This document shows, piece after piece, positions 54,993 through 64,000 of a stretch of DNA of 64,000 nucleotides. How positions within the stretch are numbered: position 1 is the stretch's first letter; every line of letters starts with the position of its first letter. The position numbers and the translations under genes were made by a program. The stretch is from Leptidea sinapis. Taxonomy: Eukaryota > Arthropoda > Insecta > Lepidoptera > Pieridae. The stretch lies in NCBI RefSeq assembly GCF_905404315.1, contig NC_066304.1, positions 5,208,001 through 5,272,000 of the forward strand, given 5' to 3'. The notes under the pieces were generated by a model that saw only the letters and a program-made list of their open reading frames with translations, ran no database searches and had not been told where the DNA came from.

Positions 54993-55254
54993 CAAAAGTA
55001 CCGGGAGAGTCTGTAAAAGTAATTTCTAAATAACTTTGCATTATACACAAAATTCTGTAGGTGCTTACTTACTTACTTATAAACGTGATCAGTACTGAAC
55101 AATTTTTTATTATAGGTATTCCTTTGTTTCGCATAAACATGACCACCCCTCATAAAGATCTCTTACCACTTCAATTCAAAACCAAATAACTAGTTAATCA
55201 AAATGCAATATATTTGTGAATAGTTTATAAGAACATTGGCTAAAGTAAAGATTG

Positions 55255-55475
55255 CACATTACGGTAGTTGTAGATTGTAGATGAAGCCACAACCTGAGAG
55301 TTGAACAAAGCAAACAGAATTTTACAGCGAGGCGGTACTCGAACGGTTGGCTCAGTTGGTTAGAGCACCGGCACGGAACGCCGGAGGTCGTGGGTTCGGG
55401 TCCCGCATCGTTCATAAAATTTTTTTTGTGTATTAATCCTAGAAGTGAGGGTTATCACTTTAAAAACATAACATA
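55255..55475 (+). mobile_element. SINE S1 with a foldable tRNA-like part
   Basis: The tRNA-like part at 55342-55414 folds with a 7-bp acceptor stem (GAACGGT/ATCGTTC), D stem GCTC/GAGC, a 5-bp anticodon stem (CCGGC/GCCGG) and T stem GTGGG/CCCGC. Head 'caacctgagagttgaacaaa' lies before it, and 'agaagtgagggttatcactt' after. Position 33 is C instead of U, which is against a working tRNA. It is the best copy of the family. Confidence 0.9.
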
Positions 55476-55708
55476 TTGATTACGATAGTTACCTAACTAA
55501 AGTCCTGAATAGTACAAAAGTAATTCTTGATATTGAAATTTGAATGATATCGATCAAATACAAATAAAAATATACAAATATTTGTATTTTTTTTAATTTC
55601 CTTTTAGTTTTAATTTTTCTTTTATTCAGGAAACAAACGGTACAAATATACACTTACAAACAATACATAAAATGTAAATAATTGACCAATAAGGTTTCCA
55701 CAATTAAA

Positions 55709-56873
55709 TCTATATATATAAAAATTATTTGCTGTTCGTTAGTGTCGTTAAAACTCGAGAACGACTGGACCGATTTGTCTAATTTTGGTCTTGAATTATT
55801 TGTGGAAGTCCAGGGAAGGTTTAGAAGGTGAATAAATATGAAAATGCTCGGAATTAAATTAAAACAACAATTTTGTTTTTCTTTTGATGTGTCCCCCGTC
55901 GTTCAGAAATCAAATTGAAAGAATAGTTTAAAACGAATAACTAATTAGATTTTTTATATTTTTCTAACTTTATCAGGAGGTAAAACATAAACTTAATTTT
56001 AGCTAACTATAATTGGTAGATTAGCTACAGTTGTTAACTATCTATCAGATTATGTAGACTGATAAATCTTAAGTTTTGTCACAAATTAAATTTCTGAACC
56101 TAGACATAATATTTGACATTTGACAACCAATATCCATCATCTATGTCGATCGATACCTTAGACAAAGAGTGCATCCTTCTATCGTTGTAAGTGTCGATTA
56201 CCGCTACGTGCTTTTGTTGATATTTTGTGATTGTTTTCTCACTTTGATTAATTACAATTAAAGATGCCGAGGAGATTGAGATAGAGATTTGACATGAGTT
56301 AGATCGTCGCAATCAATCAAATGTGCAAAGAGCTACCTCACGTACTAACCGCAATGATGGCCAGAGAGAGATAGATAAAGAAAATAATCGTATTGCTATG
56401 TCAGAATTGCGTTCTTTAGTGAGTGACAATGAAGTAGATAGGCTTAGAATGCACAACGAGTTTGTGCACATCAAATGATCAAACACAACTACGGCGAGCA
56501 TGTCATAATGAAATTGCAAATAAAATGATAAGGGTGGACCCCTAATTATTTTTTGGCAATTTTTTTTTTATTTATATTTTAGTATTATAAATAATAATAA
56601 TATAAATACATACAACTTCAAATTTTCACCTGTCTACGATTAACACCTATTTTTGTATCGTGATTTTAATATTATTCTATTCCATCCACAGATACGCAAT
56701 AGAGTTGCAAGATGGCAATCGAATATAATGATTATTGTAGTACGATAAACGTCCGATATATTTGGTAGGTCTGAGAATCGGCCGTCATAAATTTTTTATA
56801 CCCCAAAAATTTCAATTATTGTTTTTGTTTTATGACTTTATATGGCAATACAACGTTTGCTGGGTCAGCTAGT
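55709..56873 (+). mobile_element. Helitron with decayed replication-protein start
   Basis: The 5' end TCTATATATATAAAAATTAT plus 'ttgctgttcgttagt' and 'gagaacgactggaccgattt' is the typical start of coding lepidopteran Helitrons. The 3' end 'tgctgggtcagctagt' has CTAGT at 56869-56873. An ATG near 56263 opens a region with 'agatgccgaggagattgag' and later coding for RIAMSELRSLVSDNEVDRLR, an Arg-rich N-terminal part as in Rep/helicase proteins, but it has stops. The catalytic Rep and helicase domains are deleted. Confidence 0.75.
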
Positions 56874-57589
56874 AGTTAATAAAATAATGCGAGCAAATTA
56901 ATTACTTACAATTAAAAAAAAATAATAATATTGAATTGAAAATATTTTTTTCAAATAGGTCCCAGTATTTCCATAAGTAGCTAGTAGCTAGGTCCTAAAT
57001 ATATTATTCTTCCAAAATTATCTCTAGTGTATTATTCCAAGATATAGAAGATGAATTTAGTTTATCCTATTTGCTTAGTTTAGCTTACTTAACAATGCCA
57101 AATACATAATAGAGAAAATATTCAAATTTTCAGTAACTATGAAGTTTTTATGTTATTATAAAATAAGTTTGTTTGATCAAGAATAACCCCATATAATAAA
57201 AAAAATACTTTAAACGCCGACATGAAATAAAAGATAGTAATAATAGATATAGAGTACAACCTTATTTGGTAAATCTGATGTAAACGAAGATTTTATGTAA
57301 ATCAACAGTAAAAGTAATAAATTTTGGTGTTAACTCACGGAATTACTTAAGTTTGAACAATACAGTTGAACAATAAAAATAGCTGCAGTAATATTTGCTT
57401 CAAATTTCTGGCAGGCGTTATTTGTTTTATAAGTATTTATTTATTCGTTATTTCTTAATTTCAAAATAATTCAGTGGGCCAATAGTAGTTATGTAGTATC
57501 AATATAAGAATGAAACTCACAGTAATAGTTGGAGTTGAGTCAAGTGAGCTACAAGATAGCAGCCATAAGTAATCTTTACTTTTTCCTCG
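56874..57589. other. No recognised feature
   Basis: I see no supported gene or repeat here. Confidence 0.4.
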
Positions 57590-57805
57590 TATGCTTTTAT
57601 TGCTTTGGAGATGTGGCTGTTGGCGTTGTGAAGAGATGTCGCTTCATTGTGGTTCTTCAACCTTGTTTATTACAAGGAGTATTCCGCCATCTGAACTGAT
57701 TCCAGCCATCCAACTTCACCTTCGCACGAGCACAAACTAGGATATCATCTGGATGACTAGCGTTCCTCTAAAGTGCAGTGTTCAAGGAACTTTCACGTAG
57801 AACTT
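57590..57805 (+). mobile_element. LINE-B coding fragment, strongly decayed
   Basis: 'gaagagatgtcgcttcattg', 'ttacaaggagtattccg', 'ccttcgcacgagcacaaact' and 'aggatatcatctggatga' match 8975-9160. No tail is present. Confidence 0.7.
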
Positions 57806-57840
57806 TTTTTTTTGTTTATTGGCCAACACAGAAAAAAATA

Positions 57841-59788
57841 CCTAGTTAACACTGTGAATGTTTTGAAAATGAAAAACGGCTTAATGTAGAAAGTTGCAAA
57901 TACTTTTATTTAGTTTTCGAAGTAATCTCGTTCCTCTCTGAATATCATTGCATTCGATGGGACCACTGAGAAAAGCAGTGGGCCCATTCTTCCTTAGGGG
58001 TCTCTTCTATGGCATTTTCGTACGCTTTCACCGCATCTTCAGGGTTCGTTTAGCGTAAACCCCGAATTTTATCTTTAGTTCTTGGGAAGAAATAGAAGTC
58101 GCAGGGCGCCAGGTCAGGACTATACGGCGGATGACTTATTATCTCGACACCTGCCATAGTCAAATATTCAACAGTCCGTTTTGCGAAGACAATACTTGAG
58201 CGCATCAAGTATTGTCTTTTTTTTTTCGAGAGGAGGAAATACAGTTACGTATTTACGCCCCGGAACGACCCCGGACTCGAGTGTCCGCGTAAGCGGACAC
58301 CCCATACCGACTAAAACCTCCTCTATGCTGTTGGCCCTTAACAGTCGCGGGGCGTCTCCTAAAGAGACTCGAACCTCGGACCGGCCGCGGCTGTGTGCTT
58401 GTGGGAAGGAGAGAGAATGAAAATGAAGATGAAAGATGAAAAGATGAGAAGAACACACTCGCCGGCGAGTGAGGTGATGTTTTGTGTAATGTATGTAAGT
58501 GTGTATGTATGTCTTTATGAGTGTATGTATATATGTATGTTTGTATGTATATAAGTAGTGTAAATGTTTGTGTGCATTTATGTTTGTGTCTGTTTGTGGA
58601 GTGTGTTTGTGATTTTGTAAGTGGTGTCAGTCCGTCAGTCAGTCCGTGTGTGAGTGTGAGTGGAGTGAAACGATTATAGGACGAGGACTAACGTCTCGTC
58701 GGGTATCAAAAGAATGTGTGGTGTATCTAGGTTGCGGGCCGCTGGCTATTGTCAGAGTGACGAGTGCCAGTGGTTTGCGGCGGTTGACCGCGCCTACGCC
58801 TGCGAAGTTGGTGTGTGCGTGTCTATGTCTGTGTTTGTGTGGATGCCGCGTTCGCGATGGTGATGTCGTCTTCAGGGTCTACCGTGACGTGCCTGGGACG
58901 TCAAGTATTGTCGTGGTGAAGGAGGATCGTGATTCAAGGGCGCTGCTATCAAATTGTTTCCAAGACATCAGGCAAACAGCGATTGACATACCAGTCTGCA
59001 GTAACTGTCCTTCCATATTCTAGCACAACTGTCGTGAAATGACCTTTCCGACCAAAGAATGAGGCAATCATCATTTTTCCTTGACTACTTCCTTTCTTTA
59101 CCTTAGTTGGCCGATCCTCGAAAGGAAACACCCACTGAGCTGATTGTCTTTTGGTTTCGGTTTCGTAGCAATATATCCAGCTTTCATCACATGTGACGAT
59201 GTCAAATACAGCATTTGTGTCACCGCTGAACTTATCTGACATTTGGCGACACCAGTCCATGCGAAGGTGTTTCTGGTCGTCGGTTAAAGTATGGGGAATC
59301 TATCTGGTACCAAGATCCTGACGGCTAAATGTTGGTGTAATATTTTTTAAACTTGACTCATACCAATGCCTAGGCTTCCGCGTATCTGCTGCTAGGTCAC
59401 TCTCTTATCTTCCTCTATCGTGGTTCGCACAGCACTGTTGTTATCTTCAGTAGTCGCTGTTAAAGGACGTCTCTCACGCGAATCATCATTGAGAGCAATC
59501 TCACTCAACAATCCATGCTTATACTCGTTAAACCAATTGTAAGTAGTGACACGAGATGGGGCTTCATTAAGAAATGCTAATTGCAGCCTAACATAGCTTT
59601 GTTGTTTAGTAAGCCCACAACGAAAGTCATAATAAACCATTGACCGAAAATTTTCTTGCTTTAGGTTTAGGGTTGCTGCATTTTACTATATTAAGTTACC
59701 AAAGAGTTCTAAAATTGAAATATAAAAAAAGTTTTCATTAGCAATGTTTCTAACTGGCCAGTTCTAAACATTTTCAGTGTTACCCATG
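57841..59788 (-). mobile_element. Mariner, near complete, split by a retroinsert
   Basis: Ends CCTAGTTAACACTG and (reversed) CATGGGTAACACTG with TA on both sides. Minus-strand coding from the N-terminus: RCGLTKQQSYVRLQLAFLNE and APSRVTTYNWFNEYKHG (59392-59640). Then, in 58949-59260, DIVTCDESWIYCYETETKRQ (first Asp region), ASFFGRKGHFTTVV and DWYVNRCLP. After the insert at 58217-58900 the C-terminal part runs to 57870. Frameshifts and the insert inactivate it. It is the most complete of the family's four copies or pieces. Confidence 0.9.
58217..58900 (-). mobile_element. Poly(A)-tailed retroinsert in the mariner
   Basis: 684 bp with a 10-base T run at its left edge, i.e. an A tail in minus orientation, and 12-bp target duplications TCAAGTATTGTC at 58205-58216 and 58901-58912. 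The body is GC-rich near the tail (aacgaccccggactcgagtg, gtccgcgtaagcggacac) and has a GT/TATG-rich middle. No open frame gives a known domain. It is a 5'-truncated LINE of the R1-like sort or a SINE. Confidence 0.8.
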
Positions 59789-59974
59789 TACATAACATTC
59801 TTATGAAATAAGTACCACGAAAACCTCACGCATTTATCTGGATACCTAGAGCCATTCATTTTATTTTTACTTTTGAATAGCTATAAACTACAGAATGTGC
59901 TTTCTTGTGTCTATAGAACGATATGACATGGGTACCTCCAAAAAAATCGCGTATTATTTTGTTAAAAGCCAAGC

Positions 59975-60072
59975 AACACTGCTGTGATTCGTCTAGATTC
60001 TAGAATATGGGCGGCGGTGATCACTGAACATCAGATGACCCGTACGCTTGTTTGTTCTCCTCTTACATAAAA
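59975..60072 (+). mobile_element. LINE-B tail
   Basis: 'gggcggcggtgatcactgaa', 'catcagatgacccgtacgct' and 'tcttacataaaaaa'. The hAT target site duplication begins six bases later. Confidence 0.8.
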
Positions 60073-60085
60073 AAGCAACGACACG

Positions 60086-61683
60086 TAGGGGCGGATCTAC
60101 TTAAAGGCTTTTTGGGCTGCAGCCTTTGTATCCAAGGGGCAGGGCCCCCAACCGAACTGAAAGCAGTTGACATTATTGTCAATAATAATAATTATCTAGA
60201 ATTAAAAAAATCTGATCATAAGGTTGGCAGCACTTCGATCAATCAACCCGTGTGCTCATCTATCAAACGGTGAACTTGTCGGTGTATTCCGTGTATTGTC
60301 TATTACTGGGGACTTCCCTCCGCTTATCGCCTGACGCAATTTTGTTATTTTTCCGCACTTCTGCTATCGTCGACTATATTACTGGATGGACTTTGTTATT
60401 GTTACAAATGTGTTTAGTGCGTGTTTAGTTTACTAAATGATGAAAGATGATGAAAGTTATAAGGCCCGGACCCTTCTTTTAATTTACTAAAATTAGAAAA
60501 AGTAGACTACCTGCTTTTAGTAGGCAGTAAGTAAAAAGAACTCTATAACATGACCATTTTTATTTAAGTTTTCAAAACTAAATGAATCGAACTCGTTCAA
60601 TATTTAATTAAAATTGGTGAATTGCTACACTAATTACAAAGTAGGTATTAAAATTTAAAGTTCTTTGTTTATTTTCAGAAGAATATCAATTTTTACAATG
60701 GGTGTAAAAAAAAATTACAGTTTAATCGAGATAAAAAAAGAAAGAATTGCGCAAAAATACTGAAAACGACATTGGTGTTCAGCAAAAGGAAGGTAATACG
60801 GATACCGAGGTGAAAAGAAATTTAGAAAATATTAAGTTTTTAGCTGAGAGTTTGAGAAATATATTGACGTGGGCTTGTGGACAGATTTGCTTAATAATGA
60901 TTTTATTAATGACGTCCTCTCACATGAAATGACTGACTTACAAAATAAGGATCCGAAAACTATATATTTAGCTTCAAGAAATACAAAGAACAAAACAGAT
61001 CTTTTCCAAATAGATATTGCACTAGGAAAATGAAAAATGGCCAATTACTAGAAAAATCTTGGTTATGTTATTCGAAAAGAGTTGGTACCTGCTGTTTTTT
61101 GTTTGACTTGCAAACTTTTTCTAAAACTCCTTCTCAAAACACAACCAGATTTTCTGATTGGAAACATATAGGATTTTGTTTAGAACATCACGAAAATTCT
61201 AAAGAACATAAGAATTCAATGTTAGTGTGGTTGACACGCAAAGAAAATAAGTTTTATTTAGACAAGCAGCTTCAGGAGCAATTAAATAAAGAAACAGAGT
61301 ATTATCACAATGTTCTAAAACGGGTTATTGCAGTACAAAAATTTTTGAGTATAAGAGGCTTAGTATTTAGAGTTTCGGAGGAAATATTATTATTATATTA
61401 TATAAGTAGACAGTGCAATGACCAAATAAAAGAATTTGCAGCACAAAAATGCAGAAAAGTTGCTTTATAATTTATATAATATAACCATTCATAACCTGTC
61501 AATTTGTTTTGCAATAAATAATGTTTTAATAAATAAATAAAATATTTGGATTTCCTATTTTCTTCCTGTACTTAACATAATATATTATGTAGACCTACGA
61601 CAAAATGGCAATTGGTTGAGTAATTAGGTAGTGCCCCTAAGCAGTATTAGCCCAGGGCCCCACAAATTCAAGATCCGCCCCTG
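60086..61683 (+). mobile_element. hAT transposon, 1598 bp, with 8-bp target duplication
   Basis: Ends TAGGGGCGGATCT and AGATCCGCCCCTG are inverted repeats of the hAT kind. ACGACACG occurs at 60078-60085 and again at 61684-61691, a perfect 8-bp duplication. Both ends also share GGGCCC-type subterminal motifs (ggcagggcccccaacc, agcccagggccccac). It encodes only the front of a transposase. Confidence 0.95.
60699..61470 (+). pseudogene. hAT transposase N-terminal part (TTF-type zinc finger)
   Basis: Opens at ATGGGTGTAAAAAAAAATTA and passes through frames containing VKRNLENIKFLAESLRNIL. The frame 61030-61470 (146 aa) has WLCYSKRVGTCCFLFDLQ, FSDWKHIGFCLEHHENSKEH and KETEYYHNVLKRVIAVQKFL. These match the TTF/BED-like Cys-His region and the following helix of ZMYM/Blackjack-like hAT transposases. 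The RNase-H-like catalytic domain and dimerisation domain are missing, so this is a deletion product. Confidence 0.8.
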
Positions 61684-61691
61684 ACGACACG

Positions 61692-62057
61692 GACTGGTTG
61701 ATAATAAAAAAAAACTAAACACTATTTGCAAATATATTTTGACCATGGCAGCTAGCTAGTTAGCTGACGTCACCATTATGGTGAGTAACGAATTGACCGC
61801 ACTGGTTACAAATGATTGGCTAATGTTTACTTACTACATGGAAACTGTATTGACCAAAAGTAATATAACGGAGAGCTGTGATTGTATTTACTACTAGTTA
61901 TTACAGGGAGTCTTTTATTTGGTCCATCTGGTACGAGATCGGTCCAGGACTCGCTTGCTTTGTGTGTCAAAACGTCATTTCAATTATGTTCATTGGTAAA
62001 GCCGAGTAAAATTAATACAAATTTTAAAATAATATCGATGTTTAAATGAAGCCATAA
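61692..62057. other. No recognised feature
   Basis: I see no supported gene or repeat here. Confidence 0.4.
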
Positions 62058-62460
62058 GATAAGATAAACTTTATTTGCATTGAATAGGTTTCATTACAAG
62101 ATGGTACAGTACAATTGTTTACAGTTTGCTATTCAGCTCTATACAAAGCATGCAAATGTCAGAGATTTACAATTATTTATATAGATAAGAAATTTAGCTT
62201 ACTTACATTATAATATGCTGATGTCAATAGAATTTTTTTAAGAGTTAATCTAAATTTATATTCCGGCAAATTTTGTACACATTCGGGTATTTTATTAAAT
62301 AATTTAACACACATTCCGTATGCGTTACGTTGAAGCAATGAAGTACGTTGTGGTCTATCCAAAACCAGTGTATGACCATTTCTGGTGCAGCGTGTATGAA
62401 CCTGTCTAACAGTTTTAAACAATTTTTTATGTTTTTTAACGAACAAACATGCTTTCAATA
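62058..62460 (-). mobile_element. LINE-G (CR1-like) C-terminal coding and tail
   Basis: Minus-strand frame 62177-62458 with RQVHTRCTRNGHTLVLDRPQ, YGMCVKLFNKIPECVQNLPE and FRLTLKKILL, the usual end of CR1/jockey ORF2. The 3' tail reads 'ataaagtttatcttatctta'. It is 5'-truncated. Confidence 0.8.
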
Positions 62461-62639
62461 TAATGGAAATGATCTTTTGATCTTTGCGTTGCTATGCAGC
62501 AGCCATGGTTTCCCAGTACAGATATAATGTTGTTATGTTCTGATACGCTTTTAAGGTGATAACATACTAACTAACACTACGCGCGCCGGAGTGAAGAGCG
62601 TTTAAAATGCCTGATGGCGTCTTAAACGCTCTTGTGTCG

Positions 62640-63040
62640 ATAAATGCATGTCATAGCCAGATACTTCGCTTCAACTTACCTTGTAACTAATTCTAGTAGG
62701 CTTCATAAGATACATAATAGCTTTAAGGGTAAATGTATACACTTCTATAATAAAGTCGCAGCCACTGTTCAGGCATTATCTATAAACAAATTTAAATGTT
62801 TTATAAAAAAATGGCTCTGTCGTAAATACTATTACTCCACTGCTGAATATCTAATGATCGGACAGCCTGGGACTAGATTGTGATTATTTTATAGCGATAG
62901 AAATGACTGTACAATATTGTATATTTTTATTGAAAAGAGTGCAAAAAAAATGCTGGGAGAGTTTCTTGCGCCGCTTCTTCTCTCTCAGAGCGCCATTTGC
63001 TTCCGAAGCGGTAGTAGTATCTAGTAGTTATTAGAAATGA
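62640..63040 (+). mobile_element. LINE-F C-terminal coding and tail
   Basis: The frame 62644-62883 encodes RLHKIHNSFKGKCIHFYNKV, NKFKCFIKKWLCRKYYYS and ends near a stop. The 3' region 'gagagtttcttgcgccgctt' and 'gaagcggtagtagtatcta' is shared with 16655-17015. Confidence 0.85.
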
Positions 63041-63284
63041 CATCAAAAAGAATTCTTAAGGAATCAATTTTGAGAAAATGAATGCCTTTTTTTATGTCTT
63101 AAACCGTCAAAAATTTGCTTCTTCTTGAATGATATCTTACTTAGATGAAGTGCATATTTTATTCGACCTCCCCGCTTGGTGAGATATCGTTAGATTTTCC
63201 TGAACTGCCTCCTCCCTCCCGCTAATCTCACGCGAGAATCTTCAAACTAGCAAAGACATAAACAGCACAAATATTTAACACACA

Positions 63285-63485
63285 AATAAAATATGAAAAA
63301 CAACAAAATTTTATGAACGATGCGGGAATCGAACCCATGAACTCCGGCGTTCCGTGCCGGTGCTCTAACCAACTGAGCTAACCGTTCGAGTGACGTGTCG
63401 TCATAAAATCTTGTATGCTTTGTTCAACTCTCAGGTTGTGGCTGCTCAACCCCAATATTTGCATATTAGGAAATTACATATAGTT
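63285..63485 (-). mobile_element. SINE S1, reverse copy with full head
   Basis: Reversed: tail 'caacaaaattttatgaacga', B box 'gggaatcgaacccatga', anticodon stem 'ccggcgttccgtgccgg', A box 'accaactgagctaaccgttc' and head 'caactctcaggttgtggc' then 'ccaatatttgcatattagga'. It defines the head together with 47118. Confidence 0.85.
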
Positions 63486-64000
63486 AAATTATGAATATTA
63501 AACTAAAATTAAGAAAAGATTTATTCTGATCAGTCCATGGAGACTCGTGCATATTTTACTCCGTTTTTGCTAGAAAACTAATTACGTGATATCTTCCAAA
63601 ACTCCCCTTCCCCCGAAGTGGATTTTGGAAGGATTTAGCTTGACCCCTCCTCTATTACACACGTATTGATAATTATCATAACAACACACCTATTATTATG
63701 ACTTGCAAATAATCTTTACCTTAATTTTAACCACTTCATGACTCCCGATTAACTTGAACAATTGAATACACATCAATGTCCGACTTACACACAATATTGC
63801 TATAACATGGTCATATGACTTATTTGCTTGAAGGCTAACAATGCACCCATCGCCTATTTTGTGTTTAAATGCCGTGCATTCAAGCTTTCATGAGTCAAGT
63901 GCGAGTTAGATGACGTCACACACAACCGTTGGATTTTTTCGCAGTTTGTAGATTTCCTCACAATGATTTCCTTCACTGTAAGAACGTCGTAAAGATCCAT
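63486..64000. other. No recognised feature
   Basis: I see no supported gene or repeat here. Confidence 0.4.

Overview
The window looks like lepidopteran (moth or butterfly) nuclear DNA. It is AT-rich and has TATA-type promoters and spliced signal-peptide genes. It carries the repeat types common in Lepidoptera: tRNA-derived SINEs, Helitrons ending in GGGTCAGCTAGT, jockey/CR1- and RTE-like LINEs, mariner, Tc1 and hAT elements, and MITEs. The species cannot be named from the sequence alone. Family names such as LINE-A, SINE S1, MITE-1 and Rep-1 are local labels made by comparing copies inside the window. Only two host genes are well supported, both on the + strand and both built the same way: a TATA box, a short exon ending with the signal peptide, a phase-1 intron of 1.2-1.6 kb, then one long exon. 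Gene 1 (23428-25765, 243 aa) is a secreted Y/G-, then Q/P/E-rich protein with a conserved-looking C-terminal block. Gene 2 (43597-46638, 610 aa) is a secreted glycine-rich, silk- or cuticle-like protein with a 24-bp coding minisatellite, a cysteine cluster and an Ala-Ser tail. They may both be extracellular structural proteins, but no expression evidence is available here. Layout: 1-7 kb holds a decayed Tc1, a perfect AT palindrome and a 39-40 bp minisatellite. 7-17 kb is rich in LINE pieces and has a rearranged mariner/LINE nest at 14.4-16.1 kb. 17-23 kb carries MITEs, a Helitron, a THAP-remnant transposon, a deleted mariner and a degenerate repeat of about 120 bp. 23-26 kb is gene 1. 27-28.5 kb has an inverted SINE pair and an unusual structured element with a hammerhead-like core. 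31-35 kb has LINEs nested in LINEs. 35-37.4 kb has a TA-flanked MITE inside a Tc1 that itself sits at the edge of a SINE. 38-43 kb holds SINEs, Helitrons and a MITE with an in-window empty site. 43-47 kb is gene 2. 47-57 kb is mixed repeats and apparently unique AT-rich DNA, ending in a Helitron with a decayed replication-protein start. 57.8-59.8 kb is a mariner split by a poly(A) retroinsert, and 60.1-61.7 kb is a deleted hAT with a perfect 8-bp target duplication. The last 2 kb has LINE ends and a SINE. Long stretches between these show nothing recognisable.
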